From NCBI GenBank assembly GCA_023512835.1, contig CM042090.1, positions 48,501,321 through 48,565,320 on the forward strand: DNA of 64,000 nucleotides, read 5' to 3'. This DNA comes from Taxillus chinensis. Its lineage: Eukaryota; Streptophyta; Magnoliopsida; Santalales; Loranthaceae. The notes under the pieces were generated by a model, which made no database searches, had not been told where the DNA came from, and saw only the letters and a program-made list of their open reading frames with translations. The position numbers and the translations under genes are program-made. Below are positions 31,971 through 41,924 of this stretch, one piece after another (the stretch's first letter is position 1; the number at the start of each line of letters is the position of its first letter).

Positions 31971-33352
31971 ATGTGATCCTGCATATTTGAATTTGAAGAT
32001 CTTATACTTGACCAATAAAGGTTAGATTCATCAAAAGCAACATTGATAGATTCATCAACTTTTAAAAGTCTTCTATTGAAAACGCGATAAGCCTTGCTGT
32101 GTAACGAGTATCTGACAAAGATCCCATCATCAGATTTTGGCTCAAATTTACTCTAGGCCTCTTTGCCATTGTTTAACATGTAGCAAGCACACTCAAAAGC
32201 TTTGAAATGGGAGATTGATGGCTTCCTGCCTCTCCACATCTCATAGGGTGTTTTCATGGTAAACTTATTGATAAGAGTTCTCTTCTAAACATAACATGTA
32301 GTGGACATAGCTTCAGCCCATAGACTGAGAGGAAGCCTTGTCCCTGCTAACATTGATCTACCAGCTTTGACTAAAGTGCGATTCTTACACTTAGCAACTC
32401 CATTTTGTTATGGACTTCTTGGTGCAGAGAAGTGACGCTGAATGCCCTGTTCAGAATAATATGACCTCATATCTAAAAAGTTAAATTCCATACCATGATC
32501 ACTCCTGATGCATTTAATGCTCAGTCCTTGTGAATTGCTTATCCAGTTGAAGAGATCTACGAGATATTCAAAGGTTTGATCCTTTGATTTCAGGAACATC
32601 ACCCATGTATACCTAGTGAAGTCATCGATAACCACGAGGGTATATCTCGCAGCAGCAAGAAATGCAATAGAAATGGGAGAACAGGGATCCATATGAAGAA
32701 GTTTTAAAGGAGTAGTTATTGAATTAACTGATTTGCTCTTAAAACTATTCTTAGTCTGCTTGCCAAGTTGGCATTCTCGATAAAGTGAATCTCTGGAGTA
32801 TTTATGTTTGAGTAGACCAGTGACTAGATCAAGTGACACTAGTTTACACAAAGTCTTAAAATTTAAATGAGTATAATGCTTGTGCCATAGCTAACTCTCT
32901 TCATTTGATGATGTAGTGAGGAAGCATATGGGGTTAGAAGAATTATTTCTTAAGACTACTGAATATATGTCACCATCTCTTGATCCAGATAACTTAATAT
33001 CTCCGAATAAGTTTTCCCTAACTGTGTAGGTATTGGATATAAAGGAAACAGTAAATCCTTTATCACATAAATTACTGACACTCAATAGATTATGCTTCAA
33101 ACCTTCGACTAATGCAACTTTAGTAATTGATACACAACCATTAGTTAAAGTGCCATACCCCGCAGTCTTACCTTTATTGTTGTCACCATATGATACGGAT
33201 GGTCCTCGTTTCTTAGTAACATCTACGAGCGGAGACTTATCACTCGTCATAGGTCTGGAGCATCCACTATCGAGTATCCACTTGCTTTGATTGATCTTTG
33301 ACTTCAAGTGGTCTGGCAATGAATACTAGAGATGCTCCTGCAAGACAACAGA
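31971..33352 (-). pseudogene. pol: S5 pol: protease to integrase (broken)
   Basis: Protease reads LDSGCSRPMTS near 33240-33275, so the usual GHMTG is changed. The GAG-pre-integrase block near 32880 has a stop. The integrase core (RYTLVVIDDFTRYTWVMFLK near 32610-32570, RSDHGMEF near 32485) is followed by lesions at the NGVAERKN-like site near 32390 (stop in the QQNG region). The integrase C-terminal region continues to about 31990. RT and RNase H are absent. Confidence 0.85.
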
Positions 33353-33355
33353 TTA
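33353..33355 (-). other. conserved in-frame UAA between gag and pol (S5)
   Basis: Minus strand codons AAA ATG TAA TCT GTT GTC after QVWAPK. Same position as in S1, S2 and S3 despite different flanking codons. Confidence 0.6.
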
Positions 33356-34125
33356 CATTTTTGGTGCCCAAACTTGTTTCGGGCGGTTAGGAGAAACAAC
33401 AGTGTAAACAGTTCTGGATTTTGCTTTGTTAGGAACTTTAGCTTTTCATGTTGACTTTACTTTATTAGTGTCAGTTGCTTCTTCTATTTGGGTTTTCTTG
33501 GGAGAGTTACTCCTTTGAGATTTAGATTTAGATTTTGCTAGAAGAACCCTTTTTGATGCACTGATCTTTATTAATATGAACTTGATTACAAAGCCAGTCA
33601 TCAAATAGACTCCAACACTCATAATGATAATGGCCTATTTCTCTACAGATGGAATAGACACTAGGAGTAGAAATAGGGGATACAGGTTTCTTAGGTTTAA
33701 TAGATTTTCTACTTTGTTCCCTATGGCCTAGTCCTTTGCGATTGGGTGACGCGCTCTTGGCCCTAGATGCGTCAGCCTTAGCCTTTCCTTTATTTCTGGG
33801 TGCTACAGTTTAGGCTTTAACTGCAGCAGCCTTTCCTTCATCTTTAGGTACGGGTGCTATTACTTTGGGATTAGCAGTAACAGCCTCACTTCCACAATCA
33901 TAAACTATGATGCCACCCAAAATAAAACTATCCAACGGTTTAGATGTACTAACAGGATAAAGGTTGGTTAGTTAGAGTGAAGCCAGAACTCCATTGTTAA
34001 GGAGCAGCGGGTTGAGCACTTGTGCTCGGATCGACGTTTTTGCTGCTACTGTAATTGGGGAGGGGCTCTTGCGCACCTCCGGAGTTAAGGCAAGTGTTGA
34101 ACAGCATGCTGCTTTCTTCGGCCAT
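33356..34125 (-). pseudogene. gag: S5 gag remnant with ~1.5-kb internal deletion
   Basis: Start at 34125 (MAEESSMLFN). After about 50 codons the sequence jumps near 33975 from the capsid start to the region corresponding to S1 position 6340. It thus lacks the rest of the capsid, the zinc knuckle and the coiled coil. The Lys-rich tail continues to QVWAPK at 33356. Confidence 0.8.
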
Positions 34126-34175
34126 TGGTGAGAGAGAGAGAAAGAGTGGGATCTCTACTTTGAGCTGGTAGACTT

Positions 34176-34187
34176 GCTCTGATTGAA
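34176..34187 (-). promoter_or_regulatory. S5 primer-binding site (decayed)
   Basis: Minus strand TTCAATCAGAGC against TGGTATCAGAGC. Position relative to the LTR end is right, but three bases have changed. Confidence 0.55.
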
Positions 34188-34189
34188 AT

Positions 34190-35539
34190 TGTTGGTCCCT
34201 GGGAGCCTAAAGGGGGTGAATAGGCTCTTATCGAAAACTCTTTTCTTCTCTGGCACAATACCTATCTGGTTAAACGATAAAATCAGTGCGGAAGATAACC
34301 AGATAGTGGAAGTATTCTGTTTTATTATCAATAGATAATTACAATAAAATAGAGCAGATCAAAGCTGATGAAGCTTTTCAATCCACTAAAAACTTTCTAG
34401 CACTCTATTTATAATTAATCACATACTAGCCAATTTAATTTCTAAGAGCTCTTATAAATGTACGCGCATATGAAAATATAGAAGTCTTAATATATATAAC
34501 CATCCTTTGGAAAACATTCTTGGAACATGTTCTTCTGAGCACCATGTAGCATTGAATTCTTCTCGAAAAAGTCTCTGCATTAATTGTTGCAGATGTGGAG
34601 CTCACAATATTGGGACTTTAAACATTGAACTTCTTTATGTGCTCCCAATTGCATTTAAGGCTCTATGCACATCTCCGTGTGATCCATGTGTAAGACGGCT
34701 TAGATAATCAATGATTCTTTCTTACATCGGGACACAGCGAGCTGATGACTTTAAATGCGAAGCTTGATAAAGTGAAGTAGCATCTTCTTAATCCGTTGTA
34801 AAGTTCCTTACTCCGTGTTAATGAAGCTCGGATCCTTACTCCGTGTCAGTGGTTGCTTACTCCATATCAGTTTGATACTGGAATCCTTATTCCGTATCAG
34901 TGCTTCCTTACTCCGCTTGAGTTCCTTACTCTGCTTGAGTTCCATACTCCGCATGAGTAAAAGGTCCGGATGGCTTACTCCGTATTAGCGCATCCTCACT
35001 CCACTCGAGCAAAAGGTTCGGATTCCTTACTCCGCATCTCTTTTCCTTACTCCGTGTGAACAAGGACTCGGGTCCTTATTCCGCGCAAGTCCTTCCATAC
35101 TCCGCATGAATGAAAGACTCAGATTCCTTACTCCATGTTTTCTTGTCTTTAGTCCGCTTGAGTGGAAGACTTAGCTTTTTATTACGCGATAATTCTCTCT
35201 TACTTCGTGCGAGATGTAGACTAGGATTCTTATTCTGCATCTATATAACTTAGTCCATTTAAGTGTAAGATGCGGATCCCTTAGTTCATAACTTTAAGTA
35301 CTTAGTCCGAACGAGTGATCCTTATTTCGTATAAAAACTTAGTTATTTACCAAGTGCTTGACGGCACTCACATTGGCCCAGATCAGCATTATGTATCCTA
35401 TCCTTAGCTTTGCTCTCACGAGTGTAGATCCATATTAGAATAATATCTTCTACAACAACTTAGAATAAACAAACAAGATCTCAAATGAAATTATATAGGG
35501 TTTTATCCGCATCATCAAAATTCTGGGTTTGATCCAACA
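34190..35539 (-). repeat. S5 5' LTR with reversed CGGAGTAAGGA array
   Basis: 1350 bases, minus-strand start TGTTGGATCAAACCCAGAAT at 35539 and end CCAACA at 34190. The array (ACTCCG words on the plus strand) spans about 34790-35335. Confidence 0.9.
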
Positions 35540-36571
35540 GAAATTGGTTCTTTTTCTTAATCCCTTTATATTTTTCTCCCTTTGTGTGCTTAGTATTGAA
35601 TGCATTGCGGGAGCATGTGTTAAGTGTGGGGGAGGCAATATAGAGTGAATTTTTTTTTGTTTGCACTTGTTTACACTTGAACAGTTTACATTTATGTTGG
35701 TTCTAATTCGAGTTTATTTGATTATGCATTGTTTGAATAATAACTGAGAATCTTGAGTAGTTAAAATTAAGTTTTCTAACTCATATCTTTGATCGATTTA
35801 TCTTGAATTTATGCCTTATTCGAGAAATACAAATTGTAGAAATCATGATATTAGCTACTTTTGAGCTATGCTTGATCATTAATCTTATATATTTTGATAT
35901 ACTTTAGATATCATTACAAACTCATGCCTCCACTTAAAGTTTTTTCTTACAAATTGGGACCATCTTAAGCTAAACTTGTGCGTTTAAAAGAAAATAAAAA
36001 AGAGAAAATTATGGATTGTGGGGATGCATAACTCATCAAATAAAAAATGCATCCTTTATAAAGCATTACAATACACCTACACCATTATTAGTTATATGAA
36101 AAGAAAAAAAAAAGAGAAGAAGAAGAAGAAGAAAATTTTGTTATTAGTTGAAGAAAAAGAAAAAGGAAAAAAAAAGAGAGAGAGATAATAATTCATTTAT
36201 CTTATATCTTTTTTAGTTCCTCATGCGTATCATCTATTTGTTTTATTGTTAAGTATTGGTATGGTACATGACATGATGTTTATAGTGTATAGAAATTATG
36301 ATATTAGTTTTTAAGTATGCGTTTTTAAATTGATTAATTGAGGACTAAATATTTTCTCAACTTAATTAAATGCAATGAATGAAAGTTCAAATTAAGAAGG
36401 TATGAAAGTTAAATAATTTTAGTGTACACACCTACATCCATATTAGAACTTGATTCGTTATACTTGAGTTGTTCTCTTTAAATATTCGAATTTGTATTAT
36501 TAAATAATCTTTTTTAATGCTTAATTTTAGTATTTGTTCAAGCACAGACAAAGTTAAATTGTGGAGGAATT
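35540..36571 (+). other. AT-rich 3' region of a Ty3 (Athila-like) element
   Basis: No ORF of note. GTTAAGTGTGGGGGAGGCAA at 35611 is a polypurine tract of the kind found downstream of env/pol in Athila elements. About 900 bases of AT-rich sequence with A/G microsatellites (36090-36190) follow, then a second tract AAATTGTGGAGGAATT ending at 36571. Lineage is an inference. Confidence 0.45.
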
Positions 36572-36829
36572 TGATCACTACAAAATTTGTCATTAAATTT
36601 GTATATAATTTATGGACTTTAATTTAATATTTTATTGAATTAATATATTTTAATAATATTTTTTGCTATTTCAGTCATTTAAGGTTTTAAATCATTTTTG
36701 TAGATTTAATATTAATTTTAGTGGTTTTTATTGTCAGTTTAATTATTTTAATTTTAATATTAATTCTTTACGCTTAACTTGTAATTTTGTTATGTGATTG
36801 AAAATGTTATTCCCACAGTCCTTTTGGGT
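36572..36829 (+). mobile_element. probable LTR start after polypurine tract
   Basis: Begins TGATCACTACAAAATTTG directly after the tract at 36557-36571. Very AT-rich and interrupted at about 36830 by an oppositely oriented LTR. Confidence 0.4.
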
Positions 36830-37276
36830 TGTCATTGTTGTCAACTATCACTATTTAGAAAGAGGGTAGTAGAATAGTGTCATGGGGTCAGGATTTTCAC
36901 TCATACGGCACTCGATCACCCTAGTGGATGCTTCGAGTAAGTCATACTGATCGGGGCACATGTAGACTAGTTTTGCCCTGCCTTGGAGTCATCAGGAGAA
37001 TGGCCTAGTTCCCCACCAGTTTGTGTAGGCATGTCCAAGTCCCATCGTCATCGTCAAGTCCTCGACTAGTGGCGTACTCCCCGCATTTAATTGGGTCGGT
37101 ACGTTTGAACTCCGAAGGGGCTCCATGGATCTCCCACACAAACTGCCGTGGAGCTTACCTTGTCCACACTAGCTATGCTTTCCGCTTTGCCTCTCTGCAA
37201 GTAGCATGCAACTGCATCACTCGAGAGACACCAGCCAACACCATGCTATTTGGGGCGTGACATCCTCTCCCACTTG
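36830..37276 (-). mobile_element. short Ty3-like LTR plus polypurine tract, minus strand
   Basis: On the minus strand CAAGTGGGAGAGGA (37276-37263) is followed by TGTCACGCCCC at 37262, a polypurine tract and LTR start. The LTR seems to end ...GACAACAATGACA at 36830, giving about 430 bases. Sequence to the right would be the 3' end of its interior. No coding sequence recognised. Confidence 0.5.
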
Positions 37277-37584
37277 ATTTCGCAACGCCCTCATTGTATC
37301 CATGTGAGTTCGGAGGAACTAAGATCGTTCGACGCGCTCCTTTTGACTCTTGGCAATAGTTCCTCATATCATAACTAAGATTATTTGATTTTTGGGGATT
37401 TCTCTGAGAAGTCTAACCCCACTTTGTAAATAGTCACCTCCAACCAAAAACTGGATTTTTCTGGAATTTAGTGCTAATTCTAATTTTTTACATTTTTGAA
37501 TGAGTGGAATTTAATTTTGTAGTATTTAATTTCATTATTTACAGTATAACTTAAAAATAATACTTAAATTGTGGAGAGGCATAA
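37277..37584. other. unassigned AT-rich spacer
   Basis: No gene seen. It ends with AAATTGTGGAGAGGCATAA (37566-37584), which resembles the tract at 36557. It may therefore belong to the same Athila-like debris, resumed after the insertion at 36830-37276. Confidence 0.35.
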
Positions 37585-37893
37585 TGTCATGCCCTCGAAT
37601 GAACCTGGAACTAGGAGCATGACTTCCCCTTGCCCGCACCCGAAAGGTCAAGGGGTTAGTGACAAGCACCAATAAAGACTATACAGTGGGTGCTTTCTCA
37701 ATTATGCAAACCTACACAATCATACATCAAGGGTAATCTTATACATTCCCATACATCAACAAGCATATAATATGTCAAAAAACATCATATCACAAACAGT
37801 ATACAATTAGTCCATGGACCCATGTTCGGGATACAATACAAAATTAATACATAATATAATACTGTATCATACATTAGAGTAGTGGGCACGTCC
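37585..37893 (-). mobile_element. Ty3-like LTR fragment, 3' third, minus strand
   Basis: Reverse complement matches 1243-1565: LTR end TGTCATGCCC at 37585, the CGCACCCGAAAGGTCAAGGG block, and the CACTACTCTAATGTATGATA block near 37870. It breaks at 37893, exactly where an LTR start in the other orientation begins. Confidence 0.7.
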
Positions 37894-38447
37894 TATAAGG
37901 ACCTGTATTTGGGGGTTTTAGGAGTTAGTCTTGTGTTAGGGATTTTGTTTTAAAAAATGAGTATTGGCACAACAATGTGCATGTCGAATGGAGACTTTTG
38001 ATTGTATTTTGACTTAATTTCGAATTTAAAGCTCTAAGGGTTATTTTAGGAAATTCATTAAGGTTTATTTTAAATTTTAATTAAATAACAAATTAGAGCT
38101 CTGAGGGGTATTTTAGGAAATTTATTTTAGATTTAAATTCAATAATAATAAAAAATAAAGTATAAAACCTAAACCCTAACCCTTATAGTGCAGCTGTCAG
38201 AGAGAAAGAGAGAGAGATAGAGAGAGGGAGGGGGAGACATGATCCTGCATGGAGAAGGTTTCTGGTGAGATAAAGCCGCCATTATTGAGATATCCGAAGA
38301 GGAGATTGCGGACTCGGATCAATCAGAACTTTATTCTGCACATTTTCTGAGGTAGGGATGTTATACTTTCTTTTGTCCTAATTCCCTTAGAATAACCCTT
38401 TATTATGAGAAAAACCTAAAATCTAGGCAACAATTTTTAGGGGTCGT
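37894..38447 (+). mobile_element. Ty3-like LTR fragment, 5' part, plus strand
   Basis: Begins TATAAGGACCTGTATTTGGG, matching the start of the solo LTR read from 31566. It shares the TAGCACA...GTGCATGTCGAATGGAGA segment, the GA-rich leader (38206-38232) and the GAGGTAGGGAT motif near 38351. It stops at 38447 where the Ogre-like LTR begins. It could be an insertion into, or an inversion within, the LTR at 37585-37893. Confidence 0.65.
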
Positions 38448-38968
38448 TGTTGGACCCTATTTTGTCCGAGTTGGATATACTAACCGTTTGTACATTTTAT
38501 ATCTATCTTCCCATGCCACGTATCTCATTGAACAAGTCCATAAAGCTCCCCCACTATCAAGGAGTCAGTCCCAGGTTTGGAGTCGATGTTAAACTCCAAT
38601 TTGCACGTGATGGATAGGCTATGACAAGAACAGGGAAGCCTAAAATCGAGAACCTCTGTTGCAAGCCCCTAAAGTGCCTCAAGACCAACACAAAGTGACA
38701 GAGGATGAAATGTGGAGATTAACGCACTTGATCGAGTTCAATTCCGATGTAAAACGAAGAAGTTATGGCTAAAACAATTTTCGTTGGAAAAAGTCAAACT
38801 TGCCAAAAGACAGTCAATGCCCCTAGTCAAAGGGCCCGAAAATGTGACCATGCGAGATTCTCCAAAATGACTATTTAGGCGAATACGGAGCTTCCTAAAC
38901 AATCTCCCAAAGTTCGTCTATTTTGGCATTTTTGGTGGGGGTAAAAAGGTAATTAACAAATAAAGATT

Positions 38969-39056
38969 ATCAAAGTCAAATCCGGATCATCATAGTCAAA
39001 TCTGGAATATCACAGTCAAATCTAAAACATCAAAGTCAAATCTGGAACATCACTAA
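38969..39056 (+). repeat. 20-base tandem repeat in Ogre-like LTR
   Basis: Four and a half copies of ATCAAAGTCAAATCTGGAAC, starting at 38969, 38989, 39009, 39029 and 39049, exactly 20 bases apart. Confidence 0.9.
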
Positions 39057-39275
39057 TCCAGACTAAGGGCTCCACTGATACAGAATAAAGATCCGAGCCA
39101 ACATTGATCCGGACTAAGGCCTCCACTGATACGGAATAAGGATCCGAGCCAACATTGATCCGGACTAAGGCCTCCACTGATACGGAATGAGGATCTGAGC
39201 CTTCCATTGATCCGGACTAAGCTTCCATTGATATGGAATAAGGATCCGAGCCTTCCCTTTGATTCGGATCTAAGC
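39057..39275 (+). repeat. 51-52-base tandem repeat in Ogre-like LTR
   Basis: Units start TCCGGACTAAGG at 39057, 39108, 39159, 39211 and about 39263. Each includes CACTGATACGGAATAAGGAT and CCGAGCC, strikingly like the CACTGACACGGAGTAAGG and TTCCGAGC words of the Copia S2 LTR array. Confidence 0.9.
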
Positions 39276-39829
39276 CTCCACCTACCTTTGACCTTTACTG
39301 TTTGGCAATATTCACGAGTGTGCTCACTGTAGCTTCATGGGATTAGCTGCGCAGATGCTTTTCAATGCTTGTCTGTCACATGTGCTCACATTGAAACAAA
39401 GGGGCAATCACAGGTCGCTAACCCACCCTACAGAAGCTGGAATTTGGCAATAAAAAAGGGGGGTTGCCATGATTAATGCACTAATTAATGCTTCAATTAA
39501 GAAGATGTGCCAAAGGCATTTAAAAAGTCTTTTCCCTTCCCCCAGAGTCTTCACGTCAAAAAAAAAATGCCCAAGCTCTTTCCCTTTGCCCATAGACTTA
39601 CATCCAGAGACGACTTGTAATGACCCATGTGTAAGAACTTAACCACAAACACCTTGGATGTTGGTGCACAAACACCTTGGATGTTGGTGCACAAGTTTGA
39701 GGTAAGAGATGAGCCCAAGAAGGGACTTTTGGGAGGTGCATGTGACAAGTGATAACGTGCATTTATGCCCTAGGAAGATGCTATGCATATACGAGTGCTT
39801 TAAGCTGTTTTGGCTGATCTTGGAGCTCA

Positions 39830-40140
39830 CTTTTGATATGGTAGATGGCCTCAAACAATTGGCGTGCAAGAACAAAAGTTGCTTAGAATGAGGTCCTCTA
39901 TCTACCACAGAAATTTCAGAGTATTTGGAGCTGCACGTGAATTCACCCATTTCACGTGCAAGCATATTTTTGCTTCTCAGACCTCTACAAGATGCGAGGA
40001 GGCTTGGGGTGAAGTTTGAGTGCATTTGGAGCTGCACGCCAATTGGGGAATTGGCGTTCAAATTGGCGTGTAGGCATATTTTTGCATGGTTACCTTAGTT
40101 TTGTTATTCTAATCATCTTTTCCCAAAGGACCATGTTGGA
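39830..40140 (+). repeat. hairpin module in T7 5' LTR
   Basis: TGCACGTGAA (39932-39941) with TTCACGTGCA (39951-39960). A second stem ACGCCAATT (40036-40044) pairs with AATTGGCGT (40049-40057), or alternatively CACGCCAATT (40035-40044) with AATTGGCGTG (40061-40070). The 3' LTR copy is at 48740-49070, with stems at 48858-48886. Confidence 0.7.
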
Positions 40141-40190
40141 ATTATGGATATTTTGTCGAGTATGGATGCGAAAAGGTTGTAACTTGTGTG

Positions 40191-40268
40191 ATCAAAACTA
40201 CGTCGTTTTGATGCTGGGGTTCACTTAATCAAAACTACGTTGTTTCGATGTTGTGTTGTCTATATAAG
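40191..40268 (+). promoter_or_regulatory. T7 LTR promoter: two ACGT palindromes and TATA box
   Basis: Palindrome 1 at 40191-40212 and palindrome 2 at 40228-40249 both follow the pattern ATCAAAAC-TACGT-GTTT(T/C)GAT. TATATAAG lies at 40261-40268. In the 3' LTR the equivalents are 49117-49138, 49154-49175 and 49187-49194. ACGT cores are bound by plant bZIP factors; their role here is inferred. Confidence 0.65.
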
Positions 40269-40319
40269 GATGAAGAGCCCTCTGTTTTAGGTTTAGGGTT
40301 TGTTGCTCCACTAGCCGTC

Positions 40320-40321
<2 letters not shown>

Positions 40322-40359
<38 letters not shown>
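40322..40359 (+). repeat. (GA)n microsatellite in T7 5' LTR leader
   Basis: About 19 GA units, 55 bases after the TATA box. The 3' LTR copy (49248-49294) has about 23. The chance ORFs across it encode Arg-Glu repeats and are not genes. Confidence 0.9.
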
Positions 40360-40361
<2 letters not shown>

Positions 40362-41494
40362 AGGAGAGCTGCTGGCTTGCTGCCGGAGCATCTTGCGTGG
40401 GGAGGACGGCGTCTAGCATGGGAGCAAGAGCAGGAGGACGTTTCCAAGGTAGGGGTTCTGTCTTACCCGATCTGTTTCGGGGTTAGGCCCTGTGTAGAGG
40501 ATTTATGGAGCCTTCTATGTTATTGTTATACTATCTATATGTAAATTCATATAGGTGTGACCTCCTATATGAATATTGGTCTTCAGTGGCAAGTATGGGT
40601 TGAGATTAGGCCTGTGTGGCACTGCACACTAGGTGTTTGATATTATGCCTGTGAGGCCATGCATGTTATGCGATTGATGTTATGCCAGTGTGGTTATGCC
40701 TGAATGGTGTTTGATGTAATGTCTGTGAGGATATGCATGCTAGGTGTTTGATGTTATACCAGGGTGGACATGCATGTTAAGTGTTTGTTGTTATGCCTGA
40801 ATAACTGAGATATATGTTAAATGTCTGTTGTTGTCTGTGGAGCCTAAGAAGCCTGAGAGGCTGAGGCAATGCTTGTGTACTTGTGGAGCCTGAGAGGTGA
40901 GTTGATGTCGTGAGATCGACCGTGGAGCCCGAGAGGCTGAATTAATGTCGGTGAGACCGATCGTGGGAAATTATGCCTGAGAGGCGGTTAAATCATTGGC
41001 CTGAAGAGGCGGTTAAATCACTTGTGGCTTGTGTGGTAGAGAATTGTAACTACTGGTGTGGTTTGTTATTGTCTGTTGAAATGATTGTAACACGACACTG
41101 CACTTGTACACATGGCATGTAGATGCTAGGAGCATGGGATGGGTTGGGGAGACTTGATCCCTACTAAGCTGTGGATGCTCACCCCTCCTACTATGGTGTG
41201 TTTTCTTCTTTGGAACCTACGGGCGTTAGGTGGGAACACCAAGGTGGAAGAGTTCTGTTTTGTGGCTTTGTTTTGTGTTAATTGCATTATGTAATTTTGT
41301 TGAGGCATTGTAACCCTCGTGCGGAGATATTGTAATGAAGTTTAAAACATAATAAAGGCATATGGTTTCAATTAAATAATTGTGTGATTTTGTTTTCTGA
41401 AGTGTATGTTGTGTTCCACCCCTTTATCCAAACCCGGGTAAAGGGAGGGTCACGTTCCGGTCTCCTCGGGTTGGAAAATCGGGGCGTGACAATA

Positions 41495-41506
41495 TGGTAT
41501 CAGAGC
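41495..41506 (+). promoter_or_regulatory. T7 primer-binding site
   Basis: TGGTATCAGAGC, extended to CATGG, three bases after the LTR end. Initiator tRNA-Met. Confidence 0.95.
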
Positions 41507-41924
41507 ATGGTCTAGATGGCCTAGGGTAGTGGGCGGATCTGGTTATCTTGAGTCCTTTGGAGGAACCTGGAGGGACGTGCCTGATCAACACGGTCCTCTT
41601 GGAGCCTCTAAGGTGTACTTGGGGTAGTCCAGACCTGAGGTAGGATTTGCATGCATTGGCATTAGGGCACTAGTTGCATTTGTTGCTATGTGTGAAGGAT
41701 GTGAATAACATGATTATGTGTGAATTGTACAACTCTGAATAAGCTTGGAATGCCTTGGGCATGACTACAATGTGGACTGTGCTGTGTGCGATGTTGATTG
41801 ATGCAATGGTTGAAATGTGTGTGATGCCATGTACTACTTGACTTGATAATGGGGTAGAGGTAGTGAAACTTGTTAGTAGTCGAACGCGTTCTGACGTTTG
41901 TGCTTCTTACTTCATGTAGTAAGA

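Larger units (their letters stand above)
31935..35539 (-). mobile_element. S5: SIRE-like Copia remnant (5' LTR, gag start, part of pol)
   Basis: Minus strand. LTR 34190-35539, degenerate PBS, a gag start at 34125, then a large gag deletion and pol from protease to integrase, ending about 31971 beside C4. 31935-31970 does not match the other copies and may be junction filler. S5 is the outermost identifiable host of the left-hand nest (C4 within S5). Confidence 0.8.
39616..41491 (+). repeat. T7 5' LTR
   Basis: 1876 bases. From 39752 it contains TGATAACGTGCATTTATGCC, the exact start of the Athila-like solo LTRs, and then a related hairpin module to about 40140. Then come two ACGT palindromes, a TATA box (40261), a TTTAGGGTTT telo-box-like motif, a (GA)n run and a long leader. 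The 3' LTR lacks 21 bases here, so the TGATAACGT terminus is kept only in the 5' copy. Confidence 0.93.

Noticed and set aside
35540..37584. A host gene in the AT-rich interval
   Set aside because: No frame above about 80 codons with plausible composition; polypurine tracts and LTR termini account for the recognisable parts.
38160..38185. Telomere-like AAACCCTAACCC stretch
   Set aside because: Only about two units, just before a GA-rich leader in an LTR; more likely a telo-box-like promoter motif than telomeric DNA.
40225..40544. Frames encoding Arg-Glu or Leu-Ser runs (also near 49151-49437)
   Set aside because: Translation of the (GA)n microsatellite in the T7 LTRs.
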